From Actinobacteria bacterium OK074 (GTDB taxonomy: Bacteria > Actinomycetota > Actinomycetes > Streptomycetales > Streptomycetaceae): a DNA stretch of 64,000 bases. The position numbers and the translations under genes were made by a program. Under the pieces are notes generated by a model that saw only the letters and a list, made by a program, of their open reading frames with translations, made no database searches and was not told where the DNA came from. The DNA lies in contig LJCV01000044.1 in NCBI GenBank assembly GCA_001298575.1, positions 1 through 64,000 on the forward strand, written 5' to 3'. Below, one piece after another: positions 8,871 to 17,650 of this stretch; position 1 is the stretch's first letter; each line of letters begins with the position of its first letter.

Positions 8871-10135
8871 CGGAGCGGGGCAAGCCCTCCGAACGCGACT
8901 TCCAACTCCTGTGGGCGGGGCAGACGATCAGTCAGCTCGGCAGCCAGATCACCCCCGTAGTCCTGCCGTTGGTCGCCATCGGCGCGCTGGACGCGGGCAA
9001 CTCCGCGGTCGCCGCGCTGGTGACCGCGCAGTTCCTGCCGTTCCTGCTGCTGGGGCTGCCCGCGGGCGTGTGGGTGGACCGGCTGGCCCGCCGCCCGGTG
9101 CTCATCGTCTGCGACCTGGGCCGGGCGCTGGTACTCGCGGCCGTCCCCGTCGCGTACCTGCTCGACCAGCTGTCGCTGCCGCTGCTGTACACGGTGGCCT
9201 GTCTGCACGGCGCCCTGACCGTGTTCTTCGACGTCGCCTACCAGACGTATCTGCCGGAGATCGTGGCCACCAAGCGGCTGGCGTACGCCAACGGGAGGCT
9301 GGAGCTGAGCAGGTCGGGCGCGCAGATCGCCGGGCCGGGCCTGGCCGGTCTGCTGGTCTCCTGGATGCGCGCCCCGCTGGTGCTGGTCGCCGACTCCGTC
9401 TCCTACCTCGGCTCCGCGCTGTTCCTGTGGCGCATCCGCACCCGCTCCCCCGCACCGCGCCGCCTGGCGAAGCAGCAGCTGCTGAAGGAGGTCGCCGCCG
9501 CGCTGCGCTGGGTGTTCGCCCACCGGACGCTCGCCCCCATCGTGGTCTGCCTCGCGCTGCTGAACTTCTTCTCCGGCGGCATCATGTACTCCCTGCTGAT
9601 TCCGTACGCCGTACGGGAGTTGGGCATGTCGGCGGCGACCGCCGGGCTGATGCTGGGGCTGAGCAACATCGGGTTCGTGGCGGGGGCGCTGCTGGCGAGC
9701 CGGCTCGGCAGGCGGTTCGGGGCGGGCCGCACCATGACCGGCGCCGTCGCTCTGAACGTCCTCGGCATGGCGCTGCTGCCGCTGGCCCCGGGCGCGTACG
9801 CCAGGTTCGTGTTCCTGGCGGGCATGGCCGTCGCCTGGTTCGGCACGGTCGTCTTCAACATCCACCAGGTGACCCTGCGGCAGACCGTCACCCCGCCGGA
9901 GCTGCTCGGCCGGGTCAACGCCTCCATCCGGTTCGTGATCTGGGGCGTGATCCCGCTCGGCGCCACGACCGGCGGCTTCCTGACCGAACAGGCCGGACTG
10001 CGCACGACGTTCTCGGTCGCGGCGGCCGGCGGGGTCCTCGGGTTCCTGGTGATCGCGTTCGCCTCCCGCACCGGCCGGGCCGCCCCGCAGGACCGGGCCT
10101 CCGAGACCGACACAGAAAGGCATGTCCCGGCATGA
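8867..10135 (+). CDS. MFS transporter, probable product exporter
   Basis: A 422-aa membrane protein with about 12 hydrophobic segments and the N-terminal LWAGQTISQLGSQITPVVLP segment typical of the MFS_3 / enterobactin-exporter-like group. The loop VWVDRLARRPVLIVCDLGRA matches the conserved motif between the second and third helices. GTG 8867 overlaps the T-C-T stop (GTGA), and its own stop overlaps the next ATG (ATGA). Its place between NRPS genes makes export of, or self-resistance to, the peptide the likely role. No biochemical evidence is visible. Confidence 0.9.
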   Translation: MTERGKPSERDFQLLWAGQTISQLGSQITPVVLPLVAIGALDAGNSAVAALVTAQFLPFLLLGLPAGVWVDRLARRPVLIVCDLGRALVLAAVPVAYLLDQLSLPLLYTVACLHGALTVFFDVAYQTYLPEIVATKRLAYANGRLELSRSGAQIAGPGLAGLLVSWMRAPLVLVADSVSYLGSALFLWRIRTRSPAPRRLAKQQLLKEVAAALRWVFAHRTLAPIVVCLALLNFFSGGIMYSLLIPYAVRELGMSAATAGLMLGLSNIGFVAGALLASRLGRRFGAGRTMTGAVALNVLGMALLPLAPGAYARFVFLAGMAVAWFGTVVFNIHQVTLRQTVTPPELLGRVNASIRFVIWGVIPLGATTGGFLTEQAGLRTTFSVAAAGGVLGFLVIAFASRTGRAAPQDRASETDTERHVPA

Positions 10136-11604
10136 CCATCCACAGCCTCGTTCACCAGCACGCCGTGACGAGTCCGGACCTTCCGGCCGTCAGCGGCCCG
10201 GACGGCACCCTCAGCTACCGGCGCCTCGACGCCGCCGCCGAGGCCGTCGCCGTACGGCTGCGGGAGCTGCCCACGGCGACGGCCGTGGTCCTCGTCGACC
10301 TGCCCGCCTCCGTGCGCCGGGCCGCCGTCCTGCTCGGCGTGCTGCGCGCCGGGCGGGCGTACGCCGTCGCCGACCCGGGGTGGCCGCGCGAACTGCGCGC
10401 GGAGATCACCGAGTTGCTCGGCATCGGTCTGACGCTGACCGATGCCGGGGGTGGTGCCCCCGGTACCTGGGCGCCCCCGTCGACCGAGGAGCTGCTGGCG
10501 GCTCCCGACGCGCCCGCCCCCGAGCCGGGCGACGAGGACGCACCCGCCTGTCTGCTGTTCACCTCCGGCACCACGGGCACCCCCAAGGCCGTGGTCTGCC
10601 CGCACCGCGGGGTGACCCGGATGTTCCACCCGGACCCGCTGATCGGCTTCGCGGACCGTCCCGTCGTCCCCCAACTGGCCCAGCTCCAGTGGGACATGGG
10701 CAACTACGAGCTGTGGGGCGCGCTGGTCGCGGGCGGCACCGCGCTGATCACGGCCGACCCCTATGTCACCCCCGACGTGATGACCCGGATGGTCAAGGAG
10801 CGGGGCGCCGACAACCTGTTCATCACCACCGCGCTGTTCAACCTGCTGGTGGACGAGGGCGTCGGCTGCTTCTCCGGCCTCAAGTACGTGACGACCGGCG
10901 GCGAACGGGTGTCGGTGCCGCACATGCGCCGCTTCCTGGATGAGCACCCGGACACCGTGCTGATCTGCGCCTACGGTCCGGTCGAGAACACCATGCTGAC
11001 CAGCGTCCACCCGGTCGTGCGGGCCGACTTCGAGGACCCCCACGGCGTTCCCATCGGCCTTCCGGTGCCGGGCACCGAGGTGTTCGTGCTCGACGAGCGG
11101 CGGCGGGAGTGCCCGCCGGGCACCCCGGGCGAGCTGTACACGGCGGGTGCGGGGGTGGCGCTCGGGTACGTCGGGCGGCCCGAACTGGCGGCCGAGCGCT
11201 TTGTCGACCTGGAGGTCGGCGGGGCGGTGCGCAGGCTGTACCGGACCGGCGACAAGGTCCTGACGGGCGAGGACGGGCTGTTGCGCTACGTCGGCCGCAC
11301 CGACCGCCAGGTCAAGATCCGCGGCCAGCGCATCGAACTCGACGGCGTCGAGGCCGCCCTGGGCCGCCTCGCGGGCGTCCACACGGTGGCCGTCCGCGAG
11401 GCCAGGGACGCCTCCGGGAGCGTCGTCGGCATCACCGCGTACTACGTGACGGACCCGGCGGAGCCCGTCGAACCCGTGGACCTCTTCCGCGCCGCGCGCG
11501 CGGCGCTGCCCTCCTCGCACATGCCCTCCCGGTTCCTCCCGGTGGAGTCGATGCCGATGACCGCGCGCGGCAAGGTCGACCACCAGGCCCTGGAGGCGCT
11601 GTGA
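10132..11604 (+). CDS. Stand-alone amino acid adenylation enzyme
   Basis: A 490-aa AMP-binding protein consisting of an adenylation domain only, with no carrier attached. Core motifs in order: LLFTSGTTGTPKAVV (A3), LQWDMGNYELWGAL (A4), CAYGPVENT (A5), GELYTAGAGVALGYVGRP (A6), YRTGDKVLTGEDGLLRYVGRTDRQVKIRGQR (A7-A8 region) and PMTARGKVDHQAL with the catalytic Lys (A10). It activates an amino acid as aminoacyl-AMP and must transfer it to a separate carrier, most likely one on the T-C-T protein. Translation is coupled by ATGA at the start and GTGA at the end. The substrate was not assigned; a short aliphatic amino acid would fit the neighbouring citramalate synthase and aminotransferase. Confidence 0.9.
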   Translation: MTIHSLVHQHAVTSPDLPAVSGPDGTLSYRRLDAAAEAVAVRLRELPTATAVVLVDLPASVRRAAVLLGVLRAGRAYAVADPGWPRELRAEITELLGIGLTLTDAGGGAPGTWAPPSTEELLAAPDAPAPEPGDEDAPACLLFTSGTTGTPKAVVCPHRGVTRMFHPDPLIGFADRPVVPQLAQLQWDMGNYELWGALVAGGTALITADPYVTPDVMTRMVKERGADNLFITTALFNLLVDEGVGCFSGLKYVTTGGERVSVPHMRRFLDEHPDTVLICAYGPVENTMLTSVHPVVRADFEDPHGVPIGLPVPGTEVFVLDERRRECPPGTPGELYTAGAGVALGYVGRPELAAERFVDLEVGGAVRRLYRTGDKVLTGEDGLLRYVGRTDRQVKIRGQRIELDGVEAALGRLAGVHTVAVREARDASGSVVGITAYYVTDPAEPVEPVDLFRAARAALPSSHMPSRFLPVESMPMTARGKVDHQALEAL

Positions 11605-12347
11605 CCGTCACGGCCGCCTCCTGGCTGCGCCGCCCGGCGCCCGACCCCACCGCCCGGGCCCGGCTGCTGTGCTTCCCGTGCGCGGGCGGCGGCAGCATGA
11701 TGTACCGCCCCTGGCAACGCCGTCTCCCCGACGACCTGGAGCTGTGTCTGGTGCAGCCGCCGGGGCGGGAGGACCGCGCGGGGGAGGAACCCCTCACCCA
11801 TGTGTCGCGGATCGTGGACGGGCTGCTGCCCGAGCTGCGGGACGTCCTGGACCGGCCCGTGGTGTTCTTCGGCCACAGCATGGGCGCACTCATCGCCTAC
11901 ACGCTCACCCTGCGGCTGCGCGCGGAGGGCCTGCCGCTGCCCCGCCACCTGTTCGTGTCGGCCCGCCCGGCGCCGCAGCTCGGGCACCACGGCGCGGTGC
12001 GCCACCGCAGCTCCGACGAGGGCCTGGTCGAGGTGTTGCGGGAACTGGGCGGCATGCCGGAGGAGGCGTTCGCCCTGCCCGGCCTGATGGAGACGCTGCT
12101 GCCGCTGGTGCGCGCCGACTTCACCGTCTCCGAGACCTACCGGCACACCCCGGTGCCCCCGCTGGACCTCCCCGTCACGGCCCTCGGCGGGCTCACCGAC
12201 CCGCTCGTGCCGATGGAGTCGCTGGAGGCGTGGCGGGAGTGCACCTCGGCCCGTTTCGCCCTCCATCTCTTCACCGGTGGCCACTTCTACCTCCACGACG
12301 CCACCGAGCAGGTCCTGCGGATCGTCACAGCGAGGGAAGTCCCATGA
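11601..12347 (+). CDS. Type II thioesterase
   Basis: A 248-aa alpha/beta hydrolase that removes misloaded groups from carrier proteins. The nucleophile elbow is GHSMG with Ser93. A later Asp lies in LGGLTDPLVP and the catalytic His in FTGGHFYLHD, the standard arrangement for editing thioesterases (GrsT/RifR type). The N-terminal LLCFPCAGGGSMMYRPW segment is also family-typical. The GTG start overlaps the adenylation stop, and its stop overlaps the aminotransferase ATG. Confidence 0.94.
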   Translation: MTVTAASWLRRPAPDPTARARLLCFPCAGGGSMMYRPWQRRLPDDLELCLVQPPGREDRAGEEPLTHVSRIVDGLLPELRDVLDRPVVFFGHSMGALIAYTLTLRLRAEGLPLPRHLFVSARPAPQLGHHGAVRHRSSDEGLVEVLRELGGMPEEAFALPGLMETLLPLVRADFTVSETYRHTPVPPLDLPVTALGGLTDPLVPMESLEAWRECTSARFALHLFTGGHFYLHDATEQVLRIVTAREVP

Positions 12348-13525
12348 CCACACCGTCCGTCGCCACCGACATGACCGCACCCCCCGTCGTCATCGAACTG
12401 AAGCCGTCCGCACGGCCGTTGCCGGACGCCGAACGTACGGCGCTGATGACCGACCCGGGCTTCGGCCGGCACTTCACCGACCACATGGTCACCGTCCGCT
12501 GGACGGAGGGGCGGGGCTGGCACGACGGCCAGTTGGTCCCCTTCGCGCCCCTGACCCTGAGCCCCGCCGCGATGGCGCTGCACTACGCCCAGACGATCTT
12601 CGAGGGGCTCAAGGCGTACCGGCAGCCGGACGGCGCCCTGGCCGTCTTCCGGCCGGAGCGCAACGCCCGCCGCTTCCGCGAGTCCGCCCGCCGGCTGGCC
12701 ATGCCGGAGCTGCCGGAGGAGACCTTCGTCGCGGCGCTCGACGCGCTCGTCGCCCAGGACGCCGTCTGGGTGCCCGAGGGCCGCGAGACCTCCCTCTACC
12801 TGCGCCCCTTCCTGTTCGCGACCGAGACCGGCCTGGGCATCAGGCCCGCCCGCGAGTACCTGTTCATGGTCATCGCCTCCCCCTCCGGGTCCTACTTCCC
12901 CGACGGCGTACGGCCGTTGTCGGTGTGGATCTCCGAGGACCACGTGCGCGCCGCCCCGGGCGACACCGGCGCGGCCAAGTGCGGCGGCAACTACGCCGCG
13001 TCCCTCGTCGCCCAGGCCCAGGCCGCCGAGCGGGGCTGCGACCAGGTGGTGTGGCTGGACGCGACCGAACGCCGCTGGGTGGAGGAGATGGGCGGCATGA
13101 ACCTCTACTTCGTCCACGGCGACCGGATCGTCACGCCGATGCTGAGCGGTTCCCTGCTGCCCGGCATCACCCGCCACTCCCTGCTCCGCGTGGCCGCCGA
13201 CCTCGGCCACGCGGCCGTCGAGAGCCGGGTGAGCGTGCACGACTGGCGGCGGGACTGCGCGGCGGGCCGTGTCACCGAGGTCTTCGCCTGCGGCACGGCC
13301 GCGGTCGTCACGCCCGTCGGCTCGGTGCGGTCGGTGCGGGGCGACTGGACGGTCGGCGACGGCCGGCCGGGCCCGCTCACCATGCGCCTGCGCGAGGCGC
13401 TCCTCGACATCCAGACGGGCCGCGCCCCCGACCGCCACGGCTGGATGCACCGGATCACCAACAGTGCCCCCTCCCCCTCCGCCGCCTCCTCCGCCCGAAC
13501 GACCCAAGGAGCAGACATCGTATGA
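12344..13525 (+). CDS. ilvE: Branched-chain amino acid aminotransferase
   Basis: A 393-aa class IV PLP enzyme that exchanges amino groups between glutamate and branched or short-chain 2-oxo acids. The PLP lysine is Lys212 in AKCGGNYAASL; EMGGMNLYFV and FACGTAAVVTPV are conserved phosphate-cradle segments. Size and order match bacterial IlvE. It sits between thioesterase II and citramalate synthase with 4-nt overlaps on both sides, so it is a dedicated cluster copy, probably making the amino acid used by the NRPS (2-aminobutyrate, norvaline or an isoleucine isomer are the inferred options). The C-terminal tail is Ser/Pro/Ala-rich and probably disordered. Confidence 0.92.
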   Translation: MTTPSVATDMTAPPVVIELKPSARPLPDAERTALMTDPGFGRHFTDHMVTVRWTEGRGWHDGQLVPFAPLTLSPAAMALHYAQTIFEGLKAYRQPDGALAVFRPERNARRFRESARRLAMPELPEETFVAALDALVAQDAVWVPEGRETSLYLRPFLFATETGLGIRPAREYLFMVIASPSGSYFPDGVRPLSVWISEDHVRAAPGDTGAAKCGGNYAASLVAQAQAAERGCDQVVWLDATERRWVEEMGGMNLYFVHGDRIVTPMLSGSLLPGITRHSLLRVAADLGHAAVESRVSVHDWRRDCAAGRVTEVFACGTAAVVTPVGSVRSVRGDWTVGDGRPGPLTMRLREALLDIQTGRAPDRHGWMHRITNSAPSPSAASSARTTQGADIV

Positions 13526-15150
13526 ACGCCGTTCCCGACGACAGCTTCCACGTCTTCGACACCACCCTCCGCGACGGAGCGCAGAGCGAGGGCATCAACC
13601 TCACCGTCAACGACAAGCTCGCCATCGCGCGCCTCCTCGACGACTTCGGAGTGGGCTTCATCGAGGGCGGCTGGCCGGGCGCCAACCCCCGGGACACCGA
13701 GTTCTTCCAGCGCGCCCGGACGGAGATCGACTTCCGGCACGCCACCCTCGTCGCGTTCGGCTCCACCCGCCGGGCCGGTCTGCGGGTGGAGGAGGACCCG
13801 CAGGTGGCCGCGTTGCTGGCGGCCGGCACGGACACCGTCCACCTGGTCGCCAAGTCGCACGACCGGCACGTGACGCTCGCGCTGCGCACCAGCCTGGAGG
13901 AGAACCTGCGCATGGTGAGCGACACGGTCGCCCACGTCCGCGGCCACGGGAAGCGGGTGTTCCTGGCCTGCGAGCACTTCTTCGACGGCTACGCGGACAA
14001 CCCCGAGTACGCCCTCGACGTCGTGCGCACCGCCCACGAGGCGGGCGCCGAGGTCGTCGTCCTGTGCGACACCAACGGCGGCATGCTGCCCGACCGGATC
14101 CACGCCGTGGTGAGCGAGGTGCGCGGGGCGACCGGGGCCCGGCTGGGCGTGCACACGCAGGACGACACGGGCTGCGCCGTCGCCAACACGCTGGCCGCGG
14201 TGGACGCGGGCGCCACCCACGTCCAGTGCACGGCCAACGGCTACGGCGAGCGGACCGGCAACGCGAACCTCTTCCAGGTCGTCGCCGCCCTGGAGCTGAA
14301 GCGCGACCGCCGGGTGCTGCCCGAGGGCGGGCTCGCGCGGATGACCCGGCTGGCGCACCGGATCGCCGAGATCGTCGACCTGGCGCCGCCCACCCACGAC
14401 CCGTACGTGGGCACGTCCGCCTTCGCCCACAAGGGCGGGCTGCACGCCGCCGCCGTCAAGGTGGACCCGGGCCTCTACCAGCACATCGACCCGACGCTGG
14501 TGGGCAACGGCATGCGCATGCTGGTGTCCGACATGGCCGGACGCGCCTCGATCGAACTCAAGGCCGAGCAGCTGGGCGTCAGCCTGGCCGGGGACCGCGA
14601 GATGTCGGCCCGGCTGATCGCCCGCGTCAAGGAGCGCGAACTCCAGGGCTACGCCTACGAGTCGGCCGACGCCTCGCTCGAACTGCTGATCCGCGAGGAG
14701 ACCGAGGGCCCGGGCCGGCGCCCCTTCGAGGCCGAGTACTGGCGGGTCGTGGTGGAGAACCGCGCCGGGGGCCGCCCGGTCAACGAGGCCATCGTCGAAC
14801 TGCGCGTGGGCGAGCGGCGCACGGTGACCGTGGCCAAGGCGGCCAGCCCGGTGGCCACCCTGCAACTGGCCGTGCAGCGGGGCCTGGGCCAGGCGTACCC
14901 GGGGCTCAGGGAACTCCGGGTGGTCGACCACAAGGTCCGTACGCTCGACGGCGTCGGCAGCGCCGGATCCGTCGCCCGCGTCCTGCTGACCATGACCGAC
15001 GGCATCAAGCGGTGGACCACGGTGGGCGTGGCCGAGGACGTCGTCGCCGCCTCGTGGCGCGCCCTCGACGACGCCTACGTCTACGGGCTGCTGCACAGCG
15101 GCGCCACCGCCGGGGTCGCGGTGGCGAAGGAGGCCGAAGCCGTCCACTGA
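13522..15150 (+). CDS. cimA: (R)-citramalate synthase
   Basis: A 542-aa member of the 2-isopropylmalate/homocitrate synthase superfamily. It starts FHVFDTTLRDGAQSEGINL with the metal-binding DTTLRDG motif, followed by FIEGGWPGANPRD, characteristic of the CimA branch rather than LeuA. HTQDDTGCAVANT supplies another catalytic segment, and the last 120 residues form the LeuA-type regulatory domain. It condenses pyruvate and acetyl-CoA; with LeuCD and LeuB from primary metabolism this yields 2-oxobutyrate. As last gene of the overlapping unit it most likely supplies a threonine-independent precursor for the peptide. A terminator-like hairpin follows. Confidence 0.93.
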   Translation: MNAVPDDSFHVFDTTLRDGAQSEGINLTVNDKLAIARLLDDFGVGFIEGGWPGANPRDTEFFQRARTEIDFRHATLVAFGSTRRAGLRVEEDPQVAALLAAGTDTVHLVAKSHDRHVTLALRTSLEENLRMVSDTVAHVRGHGKRVFLACEHFFDGYADNPEYALDVVRTAHEAGAEVVVLCDTNGGMLPDRIHAVVSEVRGATGARLGVHTQDDTGCAVANTLAAVDAGATHVQCTANGYGERTGNANLFQVVAALELKRDRRVLPEGGLARMTRLAHRIAEIVDLAPPTHDPYVGTSAFAHKGGLHAAAVKVDPGLYQHIDPTLVGNGMRMLVSDMAGRASIELKAEQLGVSLAGDREMSARLIARVKERELQGYAYESADASLELLIREETEGPGRRPFEAEYWRVVVENRAGGRPVNEAIVELRVGERRTVTVAKAASPVATLQLAVQRGLGQAYPGLRELRVVDHKVRTLDGVGSAGSVARVLLTMTDGIKRWTTVGVAEDVVAASWRALDDAYVYGLLHSGATAGVAVAKEAEAVH

Positions 15151-15170
15151 CGGGGCCAGGACACACAGCG

Positions 15171-15203
15171 GCGGTGAGGCACGCGCACGAGCGGCCTCAC
15201 CGC
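15171..15203. terminator. Hairpin after the biosynthetic operon
   Basis: Ten-base perfect arms GCGGTGAGGC (15171-15180) and GCCTCACCGC (15194-15203) enclose a 13-nt loop, 20 bp after the citramalate synthase stop. No T-run follows, as is common in Streptomyces. It probably ends the operon transcript. The remaining stretch to 15445 holds no gene and should contain the promoter of the regulator. Confidence 0.65.
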
Positions 15204-15445
15204 TCTCGTGTGCCCTGTTCGTTCCGCCGCCCCGTGGACGGAAGTTGCCTTTCCGGATGATGCCAGCTCTCGGCCATGACATCTCCGGGCCCCTCCTGTG
15301 ACACTGATCGAGCCGACGGGGGAAGGCCGGAAAGGTACTCCGACCTGCCTGGTTTCCCTCAAGACGTAGCAAAGAAAGCCGCGTGCGGGGCAGCCCCGTA
15401 CGGGCCCATGCATCCAAAGCCTGTTGGTGTGGAGGTGCGCTCCAG

Positions 15446-16564
15446 ATGCCCACTCAAAGCCCTGTCGCGGCAGCGACCTGGAGGACGGACCGGTCGCTGG
15501 CCGTGACCGTGATGGCCGGGGCGGCCTGGCGGATCGGGCTCCGAACGGGAGACCACGTCACGACCCTGACGGTACGGGACCCGGACCTCGCCGACTGCCT
15601 CGGCCGGGTCCACCGCCTCGCGCTGAGCGGCCGGACGGTCTCCCTGGAGGTCTGCTGCGACCGGCATCTGTGGAAGGTGGTCCTCTCCCCGGACCGGGCC
15701 GTGGACGGGACCGTGGGCGGGGTCCTCGGAGCGGCCTGGCACACGCCGGCCGTCCCGGAGCCCGTCGAGGGAACCGAGACGGTCGACGTCGAGACGATCG
15801 ACACGGTGACGTTCCGGACACCGGGCCGGGACGGCGTCGTCCTCCCCGTCCAGCGGACCGGCCCGGCGCTCAGAATCGGCCCGACTCCCGGCACCAGTAC
15901 GGAACGGGGCGGCCCGGACCGTCCCGGCTGCGAGGTCCCGGCACGGTCCGTCGACGGGCTTGACCTGGTGCTCTCCCGGCTGCCGGTCCCGCTGCTGAAG
16001 GTGTCGGCCGCGGGCGTGGTCGTACGGCTCAATCCGGCCGCCGCCGACCTCTTCGGCTGCCGTTCCGTGGAGGAGCTCACGGGCCACGCGCTGTCCCGGC
16101 TCACCCGCGGCGCCCTGCCGCGCGGGGACGACGGCGAGCCCGGCCGGGTCCGCTTCACCCGGCCGGACGGGGGCGAGTTCCTGGCGTACTGCACCCGGAT
16201 TCCCTGGCCGGAGGAGGGCGTGCGGGAACTCGTGGTCCTGCACGACGAGGTCGACGCGTCCGCGGCGGACACCGAGCAAGTGGCCGACACCAGGCCGACG
16301 TTGAACCCGACCGAGGCCACGATCCTGGAACTCACCGCCCAGGGTCTGACGAGCACGCAGATCGCGACCCGGCTCCACTTCAGCGTCAACAACGTCGAGT
16401 ACCACCTCGGCAACCTGCGCCTGCGCATGGGCGGCGTGAACCGGGTCGCCCTGGTCGCCCGCGCCTACGCCTGGGGGCTGCTGCGCCGCGGCGCCTGGCC
16501 GCCCGAGGCCGTGCAGCCGCCCGGGAAACCGGACGACTCCCGCCCCGCGAAACAGCGCGGCTGA
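15446..16564 (+). CDS. PAS/LuxR-type transcriptional regulator of the cluster
   Basis: A 372-aa DNA-binding regulator. The C-terminal 65 residues are a LuxR/GerE helix-turn-helix: LNPTEATILELTAQGLTSTQIA followed by FSVNNVEYHLGNLRLRMGG. A PAS-like domain lies before it (LPVPLLKVSAAGVVVRLNPAAADLFG). The N-terminal 160 residues resemble a small sensing domain I do not recognise. ATG 15446 is chosen over the longer in-frame start at 15383 because GGAGGTG lies 8 nt upstream. Its position at the edge of the NRPS genes makes it the likely pathway regulator (compare PimM-type PAS-LuxR proteins), but no receiver domain or target site is visible. Confidence 0.83.
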   Translation: MPTQSPVAAATWRTDRSLAVTVMAGAAWRIGLRTGDHVTTLTVRDPDLADCLGRVHRLALSGRTVSLEVCCDRHLWKVVLSPDRAVDGTVGGVLGAAWHTPAVPEPVEGTETVDVETIDTVTFRTPGRDGVVLPVQRTGPALRIGPTPGTSTERGGPDRPGCEVPARSVDGLDLVLSRLPVPLLKVSAAGVVVRLNPAAADLFGCRSVEELTGHALSRLTRGALPRGDDGEPGRVRFTRPDGGEFLAYCTRIPWPEEGVRELVVLHDEVDASAADTEQVADTRPTLNPTEATILELTAQGLTSTQIATRLHFSVNNVEYHLGNLRLRMGGVNRVALVARAYAWGLLRRGAWPPEAVQPPGKPDDSRPAKQRG

Positions 16565-16602
16565 TACCCCAGCACACCCGCGAACAGCTCCAGTCGAACC
16601 GT

Positions 16603-16618
16603 CGGACGGGACCGTCCG
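16603..16618. promoter_or_regulatory. Palindrome upstream of the thioesterase-like gene
   Basis: CGGACGG-GA-CCGTCCG, a perfect 7-bp inverted repeat with a 2-nt centre, lies 16 bp upstream of the next start codon. It could be an operator or a small hairpin in the leader. Its role is unknown. Confidence 0.35.
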
Positions 16619-16634
16619 TCGAAAGGAAACCCTC

Positions 16635-17447
16635 GTGACCGTGTCGCAGTCACCGCCGTCCACCGCGTCGCCCGCCTGGAAGGTCCTCACCGCGGGCGCC
16701 GACGAACCCCTCGTGCTGGCCGTGGACTTCGCCGTCTCGGGACGGCCGGAGGCGACGTTCACCTCGCTCTCCCCGCTGCTGGCCCCCGGGCTGCCCCTGT
16801 GGGAGACCCGGCAGCCGGACCCGGAACAGGCCCGCGCCTTCGACGGCGAGGACTTCGCCGCCCACTGGGCGCGGGCGGTGCGCGCCACCGGCCGTCCGGT
16901 GCGGGCCGTGCTCGGCTACTGCGTGGGCGGCCTGTACGCGGCCCGGCTCGCCGAACTCCTGTCCGGGCCGGGGGACTTGCGACCACAGGTCCTGCTCTTC
17001 GACCCCGAACCGCCGACCGTGCCCGGCATGACCGCCGACTTCCACGCCGCCGTCGCCCGGCTCTCCTCCGTGCTGAGCCCGCGGGAGTCCGCACGGGCCG
17101 AGGCGGCCGTCGCGGCGGCGGCCCACGACTTCACCACCTTCCCCGCCTTCGGTACGGCGCTGGCCCGGGCGTTCCGCGAGACGGCCACGGCCGCCTTCGA
17201 GGGCGCGGGCCTGCTGCCGGAGCTGGCCGACGAACTCGCCACCGCCTACGAGCAGTTCGTCTCCTACATCGCGGCCGCCGCCGTGTTCGACCCGGCCGCG
17301 CTGTGGCCGGACGCCACCGCCGTGGTCTCTCCGGCCGCGGCCCCCCACGTCCGGCACGCCGGCCGTCGTCTCCCCGTCGACGTCACGCACGCGGACCTCC
17401 TGCGCAGCCCGGTCACCGCGGGCCTCGTCACGGAGCTGCTGACCTGA
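16635..17447 (+). CDS. Thioesterase-like alpha/beta hydrolase with Cys nucleophile motif
   Basis: A 270-aa protein with the alpha/beta-hydrolase layout of NRPS thioesterases. The nucleophile elbow reads GYCVGG, placing Cys96 where serine is usual. A later Asp lies in LLFDPEPP and a candidate catalytic His in VTHADLL near the C-terminus. Cys elbows occur in PHA synthases and in a few NRPS thioesterases. The GTG start has AAAGGA upstream. Its location after the pathway regulator suggests release, editing or acyl transfer in the peptide pathway. It shares little with the type II thioesterase encoded at 11601-12347, so it is not a simple duplicate. Confidence 0.6.
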   Translation: MTVSQSPPSTASPAWKVLTAGADEPLVLAVDFAVSGRPEATFTSLSPLLAPGLPLWETRQPDPEQARAFDGEDFAAHWARAVRATGRPVRAVLGYCVGGLYAARLAELLSGPGDLRPQVLLFDPEPPTVPGMTADFHAAVARLSSVLSPRESARAEAAVAAAAHDFTTFPAFGTALARAFRETATAAFEGAGLLPELADELATAYEQFVSYIAAAAVFDPAALWPDATAVVSPAAAPHVRHAGRRLPVDVTHADLLRSPVTAGLVTELLT

Positions 17448-17559
17448 CGTCGGAGGCTGTTCACCTCGTCGACCGCCCACCGGACCGAAGGCGCTTGTCA
17501 CATCCGGTAGAAAGTCCCAAGATCAACTTTCCGCTCCTTCGCCCCTCTCCCCCTCTCCG

Positions 17560-17624
17560 TCTCTTCCCCTCTCCCTCTCTTCCCCTCTCCCTCTCTTCCC
17601 CTCTCCCTCTCTTCCCCTCCCCAC
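17560..17624 (+). repeat. Polypyrimidine tandem repeat upstream of small peptide gene
   Basis: Three exact copies and one partial copy of the 16-bp unit ctcttcccctctccct. The strand is pure pyrimidine from 17560 to 17622, and the wider 17531-17640 stretch is nearly so. It ends just before the GGAGGAAAG ribosome site of the 48-aa ORF, so it would form the mRNA leader or promoter of that gene. Such strand-asymmetric mirror-like tracts can adopt triplex structures. Confidence 0.9.
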
Positions 17625-17650
17625 CTCCCCCGTTCCCCTGGAGGAAAGAA

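Noticed and set aside
15151..15445. Gene between citramalate synthase and LuxR regulator
   Set aside because: Short open frames exist, but none has a ribosome site or a recognisable motif; the stretch holds a hairpin and presumably a promoter.
17560..17624. Polypyrimidine repeat as coding sequence
   Set aside because: Open frames through it are pure Ser/Pro/Leu repeats and end in or before the ribosome site of the small peptide; a leader or promoter role is more likely.
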